Source: Marinobacter salinexigens (lineage in GTDB: Bacteria; Pseudomonadota; Gammaproteobacteria; Pseudomonadales; Oleiphilaceae). Taken from it: DNA of 64,000 nucleotides. The notes under the pieces are model-generated. The model saw nothing but the letters and a program-made list of their open reading frames with translations. It was not told where the DNA came from and did not search any database. The translations under genes and the position numbers were made by a program. The stretch lies in assembly GCF_008370345.1 (NCBI RefSeq), contig NZ_VTUU01000001.1, positions 176,860-240,859 of the forward strand, written 5' to 3'. Numbering within the stretch: position 1 is the stretch's first letter; every line of letters starts with the position of its first letter. Shown piece by piece: positions 53,236 to 62,234 of the stretch.

Positions 53236-54210
53236 CTATTGCGGCCCCCGGGTCAGAGTGTGGATGGTCACTTCCGGAGGGCAGTTCAGTCGGACATTCA
53301 CCACCGATGTACCGGCGCCGGGTGAGGTGTAACCCTGCATGCCATTCACTGTCCAGTAGCCCCGGCCCAGGCGCCGGGGGCAGTCCGAATCCAGTGTCAC
53401 CGGAATCCCGCCGGGCAGGCAGATCTGGCCGCCGTGGGTGTGGCCGCACAGGAAAACGTCGTAGCCGGCATGGGCCGCCTCGCGCCAGATTTCAGGGGTG
53501 TGGCTCAACAGTATACTGACACCGCCGAGTGGGATGTCATTGCCGGCCTGGTGCAGGTTGTGGGCCTTGTAGAAATGGGCGTCGTCGACCCCGGCGAGAT
53601 AGATTTGCTCTCCGTTTCGTTCGACGGGGAGCATCTCGTTCATCAACAGGTTGTACCCCATGTCTTCCAACGCCGGTAGCATGCGAATGCTGTCGTGGTT
53701 GCCGAGGATGGCGAAGGCCGGGCCGCGAATGCGCTTTCTGAGTCGCTCCATGCCATTCAAGGCAGCATCTACAGGCCCCCAGGTTTGTTTTCGGTAGTCC
53801 CCTGTGAGCACGCACAGATCGTATTCCAGCGGCTCGATCCGATGCATGACGGCCTGCAAGTTGGCCTCGTCCATATCCACATGCAGGTCGGTCAGGTGCA
53901 GGATGCGAAAGCCGTCGAAGGCTTCAGGGAGGTCAGGCAGGTGAAAACGGTTTTGAGCTACATCCAGGCGCCTGCTATTGTCCTGCCCCCTGCGGAACAG
54001 TCCGGCCATTTTCAGGCAAAAGCGGATAAAGCCGGGAGCTGAGGCGAGGTTCTCCAGGTGGAAGGATCTGTGATCTTGTCCGAAAACCAGAGCTTCGGCT
54101 TCCCGTTCGATCCCCAGTCTCTGCCGGGCGTGAACGGGCCCGAGCCGAAGACTGAGGCGATACTCGAGCAGCTCATCCTGATTTTCAGGTACGCGAGCCC
54201 TTGCCGTCAT
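53236..54210 (-). CDS. Calcineurin-like metallophosphoesterase
   Basis: A 324-residue phosphoesterase. Metal-binding motifs occur in family order: LHLTDLHVDM (about 106-115), LTGDYR (about 134-139), ILGNHDS (about 168-174), LLSHTPE and CGHTHGGQICLPGG. An N-terminal extension of about 95 residues has no recognised domain and no convincing membrane helix. AAGGA lies about seven bases before the ATG. YaeI-like phosphodiester hydrolase is the nearest functional suggestion, but the substrate is unknown. Divergent from msrA. Confidence 0.85.
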   Translation of the reverse strand: MTARARVPENQDELLEYRLSLRLGPVHARQRLGIEREAEALVFGQDHRSFHLENLASAPGFIRFCLKMAGLFRRGQDNSRRLDVAQNRFHLPDLPEAFDGFRILHLTDLHVDMDEANLQAVMHRIEPLEYDLCVLTGDYRKQTWGPVDAALNGMERLRKRIRGPAFAILGNHDSIRMLPALEDMGYNLLMNEMLPVERNGEQIYLAGVDDAHFYKAHNLHQAGNDIPLGGVSILLSHTPEIWREAAHAGYDVFLCGHTHGGQICLPGGIPVTLDSDCPRRLGRGYWTVNGMQGYTSPGAGTSVVNVRLNCPPEVTIHTLTRGPQ

Positions 54211-54419
54211 TGTTCTGTCCTTGATATGCCGAGCGGGCTTTTACCGTCGTGCGAGAACGCGGCAAACCCTGTCTGTCATTATGGTCCGCTTCGGCGGGTA
54301 TGCAACCGGAATGGCAGATTGTTCATGTTCCCGGTGGCTGAATGATCCATTGGCAAAGTGGGGCCGTAACAGCGACAATTCATGGTTACACTCATCTGAA
54401 TTTCTGGAGCGAGGACACA

Positions 54420-55085
54420 ATGGCGACTTCCTGTGATATCCCGGGGCTGACCGTGCCCCGGAGCCGGTTTCCGGACCCTGAAAAAGATCTGACCCAGGCC
54501 GGAACCGAAGCGCGGCTGGTTCTGGCTGGCGGGTGTTTCTGGTGTGTTGAGGCCGTGTTCCTGGCGATGAAGGGGGTAACCGCGGTGGAGTCCGGCTATG
54601 CTGGTGGTCAGGCTGAAACCGCTAACTACGATGCGGTCTGTACCGGTGCCACGGGGCATGCGGAGGTGGTGGACGTGCACTACGATCCGTCGAAAGTCAG
54701 CTTCGGCGAATTGCTGAAAGTGTTCTTCTCTGTGGCGCATGATCCTACCCAGCTCAATCGTCAGGGCAATGATCGGGGAACCCAGTACCGCTCGGCCGTG
54801 TTCTACGAAACCCAGGAACAGAAAGCGGTGGTGGCTGCGTACATCGAGCAACTGGATGCCGCCGGCGTATACCCTGAGCGAATTGTCACCGCGCTGGAGC
54901 CTTTGCACGCGTTTTATCCTGCTGAGGCCTATCACCAGAACTTTGCCGCCCGCAACCCGTACCAGCCATATATCATGGCAGTCGCGGCTCCGAAAATGGA
55001 AAAACTGACTGACTACTACAGCGACAGGCTGAAGCCGGAATACACCGGCAACGATGCACCGGATTCTGAAGGAGGTACAGTATGA
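54420..55085 (+). CDS. msrA: Peptide methionine-S-sulfoxide reductase MsrA
   Basis: MsrA reduces the S-epimer of oxidised methionine in proteins. The catalytic motif GCFWC is Cys39-Phe-Trp-Cys42, followed by [11 protein letters not shown] and GYAGG (near 60). VFFSVHDPTQ-like sequence and DRGTQYRS complete the signature. The start at 54420 (221 residues) has GAGG at five bases; the longer open frame is not supported. No signal peptide is visible, so it is cytosolic. msrB overlaps its stop by four bases, making an msrA-msrB operon. Confidence 0.95.
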   Translation: MATSCDIPGLTVPRSRFPDPEKDLTQAGTEARLVLAGGCFWCVEAVFLAMKGVTAVESGYAGGQAETANYDAVCTGATGHAEVVDVHYDPSKVSFGELLKVFFSVAHDPTQLNRQGNDRGTQYRSAVFYETQEQKAVVAAYIEQLDAAGVYPERIVTALEPLHAFYPAEAYHQNFAARNPYQPYIMAVAAPKMEKLTDYYSDRLKPEYTGNDAPDSEGGTV

Positions 55086-55504
55086 GTGTCTCGGCGGCGG
55101 GTTACGACCTGACTCCCCTGACTAAGGCGGAGATCGATAAGAAGGCCGAGGGCCTGACGGATGAAGAGCGTCGCGTTCTTCTGGAACACGGTACCGAACA
55201 CCCGTTCTGCGGTACCCTTCTGGATAATAAAAAAACGGGCGCCTATCACTGCCGGCTATGCGATTTGCCACTGTTCAGTTCCGACGCCAAATTCGACTCA
55301 GGCACCGGTTGGCCCAGCTTCTTCCAGCCCTATGATCCGGAGCACATCCGGTATCTGGAAGACAGCAGCCTGGGAATGACCCGCACCGAGATCCGTTGCC
55401 CCCGGTGCGACAGTCACCTTGGCCATGTATTTCCGGATGGTCCGCCTCCCACCGGTCAGCGCTACTGCCTGAACTCCATTGCCATGGTGTTCAGGGAGGC
55501 GTGA
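55082..55504 (+). CDS. msrB: Peptide methionine-R-sulfoxide reductase MsrB
   Basis: MsrB reduces the R-epimer of oxidised methionine. The 140-residue protein has two zinc CxxC pairs (Cys57/Cys60 and Cys106/Cys109) and the catalytic Cys129 in [18 protein letters not shown] and [11 protein letters not shown] motifs are present. It starts four bases before the msrA stop, so translation is coupled. A terminator follows. Confidence 0.95.
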   Translation: MSVSAAGYDLTPLTKAEIDKKAEGLTDEERRVLLEHGTEHPFCGTLLDNKKTGAYHCRLCDLPLFSSDAKFDSGTGWPSFFQPYDPEHIRYLEDSSLGMTRTEIRCPRCDSHLGHVFPDGPPPTGQRYCLNSIAMVFREA

Positions 55505-55523
55505 CGTCAGGCAACATAGAAAG

Positions 55524-55545
55524 CGGGGCATAAAGCCCCGTTTTT
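55524..55545. terminator. Terminator between msrB and the cytochrome gene
   Basis: Stem CGGGGC (55524-55529), loop ATAAA, stem GCCCCG (55535-55540), then TTTTT. It overlaps the stop region of the convergent cytochrome gene, so it serves mainly msrB. Confidence 0.88.
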
Positions 55546-55862
55546 CATTGGCTGGCCGTCACCGAGGAAACGTAACGGGCGACTGCCCGGATCTGTTCCT
55601 CAGACAGCGTTTCACTGAATGATGGCATAACGCCAACACCCGTCGTGACCGCATTGCGTACCTGTTCCTCAGTGGGGCGCAGCTCATCAAGGTTGGGGCC
55701 GATAGCCCCGGCGGCGCCGGCATCGGCCAGGGTATGGCAAATGGTGCAGGATGGCTGTGCTTGCTGAGTGAAAACCAGCTTGCCCTTTTCGGCCAGTTCG
55801 TCCGAAAAGGCAGAGGCAGGCGTCAGGGCCAGGGTTATCGTGGCAACGGCAAACAGTTTCAT
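55545..55862 (-). CDS. Small c-type cytochrome, likely partner of the sulfite-oxidase-like enzyme (SorB-like)
   Basis: A 105-residue periplasmic cytochrome c with a signal peptide (about 1-19, cleavage near SAFS). Haem motif Cys39-x-x-Cys42-His43 (CTICH); likely Met ligand in VGVMPSF (near 78). It lies about 60 bases downstream of the molybdoenzyme gene on the same strand. SorA-SorB sulfite dehydrogenases have the same arrangement, with the cytochrome accepting electrons. The start at 55862 is chosen as the ATG that gives a proper signal peptide. Confidence 0.82.
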   Translation of the reverse strand: MKLFAVATITLALTPASAFSDELAEKGKLVFTQQAQPSCTICHTLADAGAAGAIGPNLDELRPTEEQVRNAVTTGVGVMPSFSETLSEEQIRAVARYVSSVTASQ

Positions 55863-55921
55863 GGTGTGTCTCACAGAGATAAAGCCGGGGCAGTGTGTCC
55901 ATCTCCTGCCCCGATCCCGGT

Positions 55922-57148
55922 TCAGCTTACGGTGACCGTAACCCCGTGGTCACTCCATCCATTGTGGCCGTAGCCTCGTTCGTTATCTATTCGTCCCTCG
56001 GGCTGGCTGTTGCCTTTGGTATCAGTAGCGCGGCTGACGATTCGGTATTCCCCGGGAGCCAGATCTGCTGCCAGAACAAAGGGTCTCCAGGCGTAGGGAC
56101 CAAGGTCCGGACCCAGGAACCGGGCCTGTTGCCAGTTTTTTCCGCCGTCCAGAGAAACCTCAATCTTGTCGAGGCTGACGGTACCCCCGAAGGCCACGCC
56201 ATAAATCATATTTCGGCCCTTGCGACCGCTTGTGAGCGGGGAGGTGACCCAGGATTTGACGTTCATCTCCCACATCGAGGGCTGATCGGGCGAGCCCTTT
56301 TTCCCGACGTCCCGGACCCGGTAGCTTGAGGCCTGAATCTTCACGTCCGTTTGCTCTTTTGTGAAGGCAACATTCTTGACGTATTTCACGTTGTTGACGC
56401 CGTAGTATCCCGGCACCACCATCCTCAACGGGCCGCCGTGGGTCAGGGGTAGTGGCTCATCGTTCATGCCCCAGGCCAGCAGTGCGCTCTCCATGGCCCT
56501 GGTCGGAACCGAACGTTCCACTTTGACCGTTTTGGGGTCCAGCCCCTCAGGGAGGGTTTCGCCACCGGTGCTGGTGATATACATGGCACCGTCGACAGGC
56601 CCGCCCAGTGCCTCAACGACATCTTTCAGCGGCACGCCGGTCCACAGGATGCAGCCCGCTGCACCTACGGACCACTGGGTGCCTCCCGCTCCGTGGGGGA
56701 AGAAAGCGCGTCCGTTACCGGAACATTGCAGGACGGACGCAACGGTACTGACGCCAATCTCTTTGAGATCTCCAATGGTAAGTGTTTTCGGGTTCTTCAC
56801 ACCCTCAATCCGGACTTCCCAGGCATCCCGGTTTGCGACGATGGATGCGGGGGGTGTTGGCAGATTGTTGCGGACAAACAGTCGGTCACTGGGGGTAACG
56901 ACACCCTGACCGATAGCGTCTCGCCGGGTCTCCATCGTATTAGCACTGTGGACGATAAGAGCGGTTCGTTCTTTCCATGCGGCATAGTCGGGCAGGGTTT
57001 TGGGTTCTTCACCTCTGGCTAGAGGTGTTATACCGAGCAGGCTGACCGCTGCCATGGTTCCTGCGGTGCCGACGAGCAGGTTGCGTCGGCTGGGATTGTC
57101 CAGGCCAGGGTCGTTCCCCCCACGCTGGAAGGTTGGTTGTTGTGCCAT
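55922..57148 (-). CDS. Tat-exported molybdopterin sulfite-oxidase-family protein (SorA-like)
   Basis: A 408-residue periplasmic molybdoenzyme. The Tat signal SRRNLLVGTAGT (residues 20-31) is followed by a hydrophobic stretch to about residue 45. The molybdenum-ligating Cys142 is in SVLQCSGNGRAFF. HGGPLRMVVPGYYGVNNVKYV (split near 249-270) is a sulfite-oxidase-family motif, and the C-terminal half is the Ig-like dimerisation domain. The likely reaction is sulfite to sulfate, with electrons passing to the downstream cytochrome; other sulfoxide or sulfite-like substrates are possible. AAGGAGG precedes the ATG by seven bases. The Tat machinery is encoded at 758-2263. Confidence 0.87.
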   Translation of the reverse strand: MAQQPTFQRGGNDPGLDNPSRRNLLVGTAGTMAAVSLLGITPLARGEEPKTLPDYAAWKERTALIVHSANTMETRRDAIGQGVVTPSDRLFVRNNLPTPPASIVANRDAWEVRIEGVKNPKTLTIGDLKEIGVSTVASVLQCSGNGRAFFPHGAGGTQWSVGAAGCILWTGVPLKDVVEALGGPVDGAMYITSTGGETLPEGLDPKTVKVERSVPTRAMESALLAWGMNDEPLPLTHGGPLRMVVPGYYGVNNVKYVKNVAFTKEQTDVKIQASSYRVRDVGKKGSPDQPSMWEMNVKSWVTSPLTSGRKGRNMIYGVAFGGTVSLDKIEVSLDGGKNWQQARFLGPDLGPYAWRPFVLAADLAPGEYRIVSRATDTKGNSQPEGRIDNERGYGHNGWSDHGVTVTVS

Positions 57149-57354
57149 GTTCCGCCTCCTTGAATGATTGTTGTCGGACGGCTTTGGGATCGCCGGATTT
57201 CCGGCGGAATAACCTTATTACTTATAGTATTTGATCGATAAATGATCAATTGAATATGTTCGTTATTCACCCGCGTCGGTAGCCGTTATACTGCGCGGTT
57301 ATTGTCATTAGCCCTGTATGGGTGGAACGTGCCTGAGAGATGGATGGTGTTGCC

Positions 57355-58119
57355 ATGATTAGACTGAAACTGAACCCACTGACGGAGTCCGCAACCTTGC
57401 TATGGCGAGTCGTTGTTGTGCTGGGATCGGTCGGGCTGACGGCAATCTATTCGCTTATGGTTCTGCTGCGTGCCATGTTTGGCCGTCTCGACCGACCGAT
57501 TATGGATAAGTACTGCCGGGAGTGGTCAGCGGGCCTGCTGAGACTGGTGCGCTCAAGCCTGACCGTTCGTGGGGAGGTACCGGATTTCAGTAACGGGCGG
57601 CGATACATTGTGATGTGTACCCATGCCAGCCACTATGACATCCCGGTGTCCTTTGTGTCTCTGCCCGGCTCGATCCGGATGCTGGCAAAGAAAGAACTAT
57701 TCAGTATCCCGCTGCTGGGCCAGGCCATGCGTGCCGGAGATTTCCCTTCGGTTGACCGCTCCAATCGCCAGCGGGCGGTAAAAGATCTGGCGCGGGCGAA
57801 GGAAATGATGGAAAGCGGGATTGTGCTTTGGGCAGCTCCGGAGGGCACACGATCGCCGGATGGCAAGTTGCTGCCATTCAAGAAAGGGTGCTTTCACCTG
57901 GCTCTGGATACGGAAGCGGTGATCGTGCCGGTGGCGATTCGCGGTATTCACAGGCTACTGCCTGCTCGTACCTGGCAGATCAACCTGGGTCAGCCGGTAG
58001 ATGTCCGGGTCGGAGAGCCTCTGGATATGGTGGGGAAAAGCCGGGAAGACCTGAAAGACATCATGCAGGAAGTGCGCAGCCGAATGGAAACGCTGCTGGG
58101 TGATGGTGAGGCTGAATAA
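57355..58119 (+). CDS. plsC: 1-acyl-sn-glycerol-3-phosphate acyltransferase (PlsC family)
   Basis: A membrane-bound acyltransferase of phosphatidic acid synthesis. The HX4D catalytic motif is HASHYD (near residues 86-91), and the second is VPEGTRSPDG-like APEGTRSPDG (near 160-169) with VPVAIRGIHRLL following. One N-terminal membrane helix spans about 13-38. The start may be ATG 57355 (254 residues) or ATG 57340 (259 residues); neither has a strong ribosome-binding site. A strong hairpin covers its stop codon. Confidence 0.85.
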   Translation: MIRLKLNPLTESATLLWRVVVVLGSVGLTAIYSLMVLLRAMFGRLDRPIMDKYCREWSAGLLRLVRSSLTVRGEVPDFSNGRRYIVMCTHASHYDIPVSFVSLPGSIRMLAKKELFSIPLLGQAMRAGDFPSVDRSNRQRAVKDLARAKEMMESGIVLWAAPEGTRSPDGKLLPFKKGCFHLALDTEAVIVPVAIRGIHRLLPARTWQINLGQPVDVRVGEPLDMVGKSREDLKDIMQEVRSRMETLLGDGEAE

Positions 58120-58133
58120 GCAGCCTCACCATC
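58102..58133. terminator. Long hairpin over the stop codon of the acyltransferase gene
   Basis: Perfect 13-base arms GATGGTGAGGCTG and CAGCCTCACCATC with a six-base loop. The TAA stop (58117-58119) lies in the loop. No T-run follows. It sits between convergent genes and may act as a bidirectional terminator or transcript-end protector. Confidence 0.5.
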
Positions 58134-58150
58134 CCGGGCGTAGTGGGCGT

Positions 58151-59143
58151 TCAGGCAGTGCCGACGGCAACAACCGTGGACAGCAGGTAGCCGGTATAAG
58201 CGACGTAGACCACCAACAGGAACGCGCCATCAAACCGGCTGATCAGTTTACGCCAGCCGGTGATGCCAAAACCCATGGCCAGGAGGCCAACGGTCAGCGC
58301 CAGCATCAGGGTCCAGTCCCGGTAAAGAACCTCCGGGTCAACCGTTAGCGGATGAATCGCGGCAGCCAGGCCTACGACGGCCAGGGTATTGAAGATGCCC
58401 GATCCCAGAATGTTGCCCAGAATCAGGTCATGCTCGTTCTTTCTGACGGCTGCCAGCGCTGATGCCAGCTCTGGCAGGGAGGTGCCGATAGCAACAATGG
58501 TCAAACCGATGATAAGGTCGCTCACCCCCAGACTCTGGGCAATGGTTACCGCGCCCCAGACCAGCAGCCGGGAACTCACGATCAACAGCACGAGGCCAAC
58601 CACCAGCCACATGAGCGCTGATTTCATGGGCATCGGGTGTTCCATCATTTCTGTCATTTCAGCGTTGGCTTCATTTTCCAGAGGGTCTGCTTTTCCCCTG
58701 AGCCCCTGGTAGATGGACCATCCCATCACAGCAGCGAAGACTGCAAGCAGAACCCACCCGTCCATACGCGACAATTCACCATCAATTAATTGAGCTCCGG
58801 CTATCAGCGTGAGCACAACCAGCAGTGGCAGTTCCTTCCGGACCACCTGAGAATGGACAGCAATGGGAGCGATGACAGCGGTCAGGCCGACGATAAGCGC
58901 AATGTTGGTAATGTTGGAACCGTAGCCGTTACCCAGAGCTAAACCGGGATTGCCGTCGGCAGCGGCCATTGCTGAGACCGCCAGTTCCGGTGCCGAGGTG
59001 CCAAAGCCGATGATAACCATGCCGATCAGGAGTGTTGGCATGCCCAGGTGTTTGGCCGTCGCGGCAGCGCCTTCAACGAATTTATCGGCACTCCAGACCA
59101 GCAGGACCAGTCCCGCGAGGATTGCGCCAATCGCCATTAACAT
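58151..59143 (-). CDS. Calcium/sodium antiporter (CaCA family, YrbG-like)
   Basis: A 330-residue CaCA-family exchanger with ten or so hydrophobic helices and the two characteristic alpha repeats: GFGTSAPELAVSAMAA...NGYGSNITNIALI (near 47-84) and AIGTSLPELASALAAV...NILGSGIFNTLAVV (near 212-249). The two repeats have opposite membrane orientation and form the ion site. YrbG-type proteins export calcium using sodium. It lies nine bases from the NhaD gene on the same strand, so the two cation antiporters are probably co-transcribed. Confidence 0.88.
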   Translation of the reverse strand: MLMAIGAILAGLVLLVWSADKFVEGAAATAKHLGMPTLLIGMVIIGFGTSAPELAVSAMAAADGNPGLALGNGYGSNITNIALIVGLTAVIAPIAVHSQVVRKELPLLVVLTLIAGAQLIDGELSRMDGWVLLAVFAAVMGWSIYQGLRGKADPLENEANAEMTEMMEHPMPMKSALMWLVVGLVLLIVSSRLLVWGAVTIAQSLGVSDLIIGLTIVAIGTSLPELASALAAVRKNEHDLILGNILGSGIFNTLAVVGLAAAIHPLTVDPEVLYRDWTLMLALTVGLLAMGFGITGWRKLISRFDGAFLLVVYVAYTGYLLSTVVAVGTA

Positions 59144-59152
59144 AGAAAAGCC

Positions 59153-60403
59153 TCAGTGAATGAATGTTCCGAGCATATAAACCCCGGCATAGCCAAGGGT
59201 ATAGGCCGCCAGGAGGTGCACAACATACTTCAAATAGGCACCAAAGGTCAGCCCCGGAATCTTACTCATTGCCACAATACCGGCTGCTGATCCAATGACC
59301 AGCAGGGAACCGCCCACCCCAACGGCGTAGGTAAGGCCCATCCATTCACCCGAAGTCATGGTGATACCGGCCTTGAGCAGGGCGGCTGTCAACGGCACGT
59401 TGTCGATTACCGCCGAGAAAATGCCCATCAGGTAGTTGGCGTACAGCGGCGGCAGCAGATCATAGATCGCGACGAAGGAATCAAGGGCATGGATTTCCTT
59501 GAGCATGCCTACAAGCAACAGGATGCCCAGGAAGAACAGAAGTGTTTCGAATTCGATAATCCGGATGTATTCGAGAATCGGATCCAGGTCTGAATCGTCA
59601 CTCATGAACCGGGATACGAGGAACATGACGGACATGCCGAACAGGAAGGTCAGAACCGGGGGAACGCTGAACAACGCGTTGCCCGCAATGGTGCTCAGGA
59701 TTGTTAACAAAAACAGGCCGGCAATGGTGATGTCCACCGGGCGTACGTCTGACTTGGTGGATTTCATTGTAACGGTACCTGTCAGCCCTTTGGACAGGAA
59801 GACCGCGAGAATGAAAACAGTGATGGACGCTGGGATTGCAAGCGTCAGAAGTGTCAGAATTTCCACCTTTTTTGCCAGGAAGATCATCAGTGTGGTGACG
59901 TCACCGGTGATCAGCGAAACGCCGCCGGAGTTCACGGCAAAGACTACCAATGTGACGAACTGGAGGCGCTTTTTCAGGTCCAGATCCAGGGACAGAATCA
60001 GAGAGCATGAGACTAAAGTGGCGGTGATATTGTCTGCTAAAGAGGAGAAAATGAAGCAGAAAAGACCGGTCAGGAACAGCAGTTTTCGTTCGCTCACCTG
60101 CTTCGGCATGATCAGATAAATCAGGTTTTCGATCATTCCTTTCTTGTTCAGGTAAGCAACAAACGTCATCGCGGCCACGAGAAATAGCCACAGGCCTGCG
60201 ATTTCAGCGATACTCTCCGTCAGACCAGTCGAAATAGTAGATGTTTCACTCTCGCTGCTACTGGATAGAAAAAGAAGAATCCAGCTCAGTGTGCCAAAGA
60301 ACAGTGTAACCTTGGCCTTGTTTACGTGGGTGACTTCTTCAAAAATGACGCCGAGTAAGGCGAGCACAGCAAAAATAATTAATACAGCTTCAAGGGCAGA
60401 CAT
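59153..60403 (-). CDS. nhaD: Sodium:proton antiporter NhaD
   Basis: A 416-residue ion transporter of the NhaD/ArsB superfamily with about eleven hydrophobic helices. Motifs include FIFSSLADNITATLVSCSLIL (near 120-140), VNSGGVSLITGDVTTLMIF (near 156-174) and a late ISAVIDNVPLTAALLKAG-type segment (FSAVIDNVPLTAALLKAG, near 335-352), which are NhaD hallmarks. NhaD is common in marine and haloalkaliphilic bacteria and exports sodium. It is upstream of the YrbG-like gene in the same leftward run. Confidence 0.9.
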   Translation of the reverse strand: MSALEAVLIIFAVLALLGVIFEEVTHVNKAKVTLFFGTLSWILLFLSSSSESETSTISTGLTESIAEIAGLWLFLVAAMTFVAYLNKKGMIENLIYLIMPKQVSERKLLFLTGLFCFIFSSLADNITATLVSCSLILSLDLDLKKRLQFVTLVVFAVNSGGVSLITGDVTTLMIFLAKKVEILTLLTLAIPASITVFILAVFLSKGLTGTVTMKSTKSDVRPVDITIAGLFLLTILSTIAGNALFSVPPVLTFLFGMSVMFLVSRFMSDDSDLDPILEYIRIIEFETLLFFLGILLLVGMLKEIHALDSFVAIYDLLPPLYANYLMGIFSAVIDNVPLTAALLKAGITMTSGEWMGLTYAVGVGGSLLVIGSAAGIVAMSKIPGLTFGAYLKYVVHLLAAYTLGYAGVYMLGTFIH

Positions 60404-60731
60404 TGGGGAAATCCCGTCCAGGTTTTCAAAAGGTGGGCCAGCGTTGGCCAGAGAAAATTCTGGGCCCGGATTTTAGACCTTTGACCTTTAGCAAACCACT
60501 GTTCTTAGGTGGCACACACATTATCTGGATCAACTCGTAATAGCCGGGTTGAGACGCGACGATTGACAATCGCAATTTATTATTTCGGCGAAAATCGGGA
60601 TAATTGCGTCCAAATTCAGACAGGAAGCATACGGCAACGCCTATTACCACGCGTTAGACCGGCTTCCGATAGGCTCCTTTGCTGATCGTGAAGGGGCAGA
60701 CAGGCTCAATACTAGCTAGGGTAAAAAACCA
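60404..60731. other. Intergenic region between nhaD and mqo
   Basis: About 330 bases, AT-rich in the centre, between divergent genes. A TTGACA (60563-60568) facing mqo has no good -10 at 16-18 bases. No repeat, RNA gene or small ORF is convincing. Confidence 0.5.
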
Positions 60732-62213
60732 ATGGCCGTTAGACAGGCAGATGTAGTGCTGGTCGGCGGTGGCGTCATGAGCGCCACCCTCGGCATGATG
60801 CTCAGGCAACTGGATCCGTCCCTGGACATCGTAATGGTGGAACGTCTAGACCACGTTGCCCATGAGAGCACCGACGGATGGAACAACGCAGGTACCGGCC
60901 ATGCCGGGTACTGTGAACTTAACTACACCCCTCAAACTGACGATGGTGATGTCACCATTGACCGGGCGCTTCAGATCAATGCCCAGTTCGAAGTTTCCCT
61001 GCAATTCTGGTCGCACCTGGTCGAGCAGGGCATATTGCCGGAACCGAAGAGCTTTATTAACCGCACACCTCACCAGAGCTTCGTCTGGGGTGAGGACGAT
61101 GTGGCTTTCCTGAAGCGTCGCTTCGAGAAACTCAGTGCCCACCATCTGTTCCGGGAAATGGAATACACCGAGTCTCCGGAAGAGCTGGAAAAGTGGATGC
61201 CGCTGGTGGTCAAGCATCGTGACCCCATGCAGCGGGTAGCCGCTACCCGCATTACCCACGGCTCTGACGTGGATTTCGGGTCGCTGACCCGGAGCATGGT
61301 CAAGTACCTGGAAAGCCAGCCTAACTTTGAGCTGATGCTGAGTTGTCCGGTGCATTACATCGACCAGCGTGATAACGGCCGCTGGAAAGTCCGGGTTAAA
61401 AACCAGAAGACCGGTGAGCTGACCAAGTTGGAAGCCGGTTTTGTGTTCCTGGGCGCTGGTGGCGGAGCCTTACCGCTGCTTCAGAAGTCCGGCATTGAGG
61501 AAGCCCGCGGTTACGGTGGTTTCCCGGTCAGCGGTCAATGGCTGGTCTGTGGCAAGCCCGATATTGTCGAGAAGCACCATTCCAAGGTGTACGGCAAGGC
61601 GCCCATTGGCGCGCCCCCGATGTCCGTTCCGCACCTTGATACCCGGATCATTAACGGTGAACCAGCGTTGCTGTTTGGACCGTTTGCCGGGTTCACCACC
61701 CGTTTCCTGAAGCAGGGTTCGGTGTTTGATCTGTTTGGTTCCGTGAAGCCCACCAACCTGAAGCCGATGCTGTCTGTCAGCAAGAGCAACATGGATCTGA
61801 CCAAGTATCTGATCGGGGAAGTGTTCCAGTCCCATAGCGATCGGGTGGCATCTCTGAAGAATTTCTTCCCGGATGCCTCCGAAGAAGACTGGAAACTGCA
61901 GATGGCTGGCCAGCGCGTGCAGATCATCAAGCAGGTTGAAGGCGGTGGCGGAAAGCTCGAGTTCGGTACTGAAATCGTGGCCGCCCAAGATGGTACTCTG
62001 GCAGCGCTGTTGGGTGCCTCTCCAGGTGCCTCTACCGCAGCCAATGCCATGATCAACGTCCTGGAACGGTGCTTCCCGGAGAAACTGAAAACGGCCGAAT
62101 GGCAGGAGCGGATGAAGATTCTGGTTCCGTCCTATGGCCAGTCGCTTGTTGACGACGAAGAACTGTTGAACGAAGTGCGCAAGCGTACGCTTTCAACCCT
62201 CAAGCTCGTCTGA
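60732..62213 (+). CDS. mqo: Malate:quinone oxidoreductase
   Basis: Mqo is a peripheral membrane FAD enzyme that oxidises malate to oxaloacetate and reduces ubiquinone. The 493-residue protein starts with the FAD dinucleotide-binding pattern VVLVGGGVMSATLGMML (near 8-24), followed by WNNAGTGHAGYCELNYTP (near 51-68, an Mqo signature). Motifs VFLGAGGGALPLLQKSGI and the C-terminal LGASPGASTAANAM match the family. It complements FumC in this window and the ubiquinone genes at 4.8-6.2 kb. The start at 60732 follows an AGGG stretch. Confidence 0.95.
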   Translation: MAVRQADVVLVGGGVMSATLGMMLRQLDPSLDIVMVERLDHVAHESTDGWNNAGTGHAGYCELNYTPQTDDGDVTIDRALQINAQFEVSLQFWSHLVEQGILPEPKSFINRTPHQSFVWGEDDVAFLKRRFEKLSAHHLFREMEYTESPEELEKWMPLVVKHRDPMQRVAATRITHGSDVDFGSLTRSMVKYLESQPNFELMLSCPVHYIDQRDNGRWKVRVKNQKTGELTKLEAGFVFLGAGGGALPLLQKSGIEEARGYGGFPVSGQWLVCGKPDIVEKHHSKVYGKAPIGAPPMSVPHLDTRIINGEPALLFGPFAGFTTRFLKQGSVFDLFGSVKPTNLKPMLSVSKSNMDLTKYLIGEVFQSHSDRVASLKNFFPDASEEDWKLQMAGQRVQIIKQVEGGGGKLEFGTEIVAAQDGTLAALLGASPGASTAANAMINVLERCFPEKLKTAEWQERMKILVPSYGQSLVDDEELLNEVRKRTLSTLKLV

Positions 62214-62234
62214 TCGGGTAATGGGAGCTGTGTG

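Noticed and set aside
60563..60591. Promoter for mqo beginning at TTGACA
   Set aside because: A good -35 is present but no acceptable -10 occurs at 16-18 bases.
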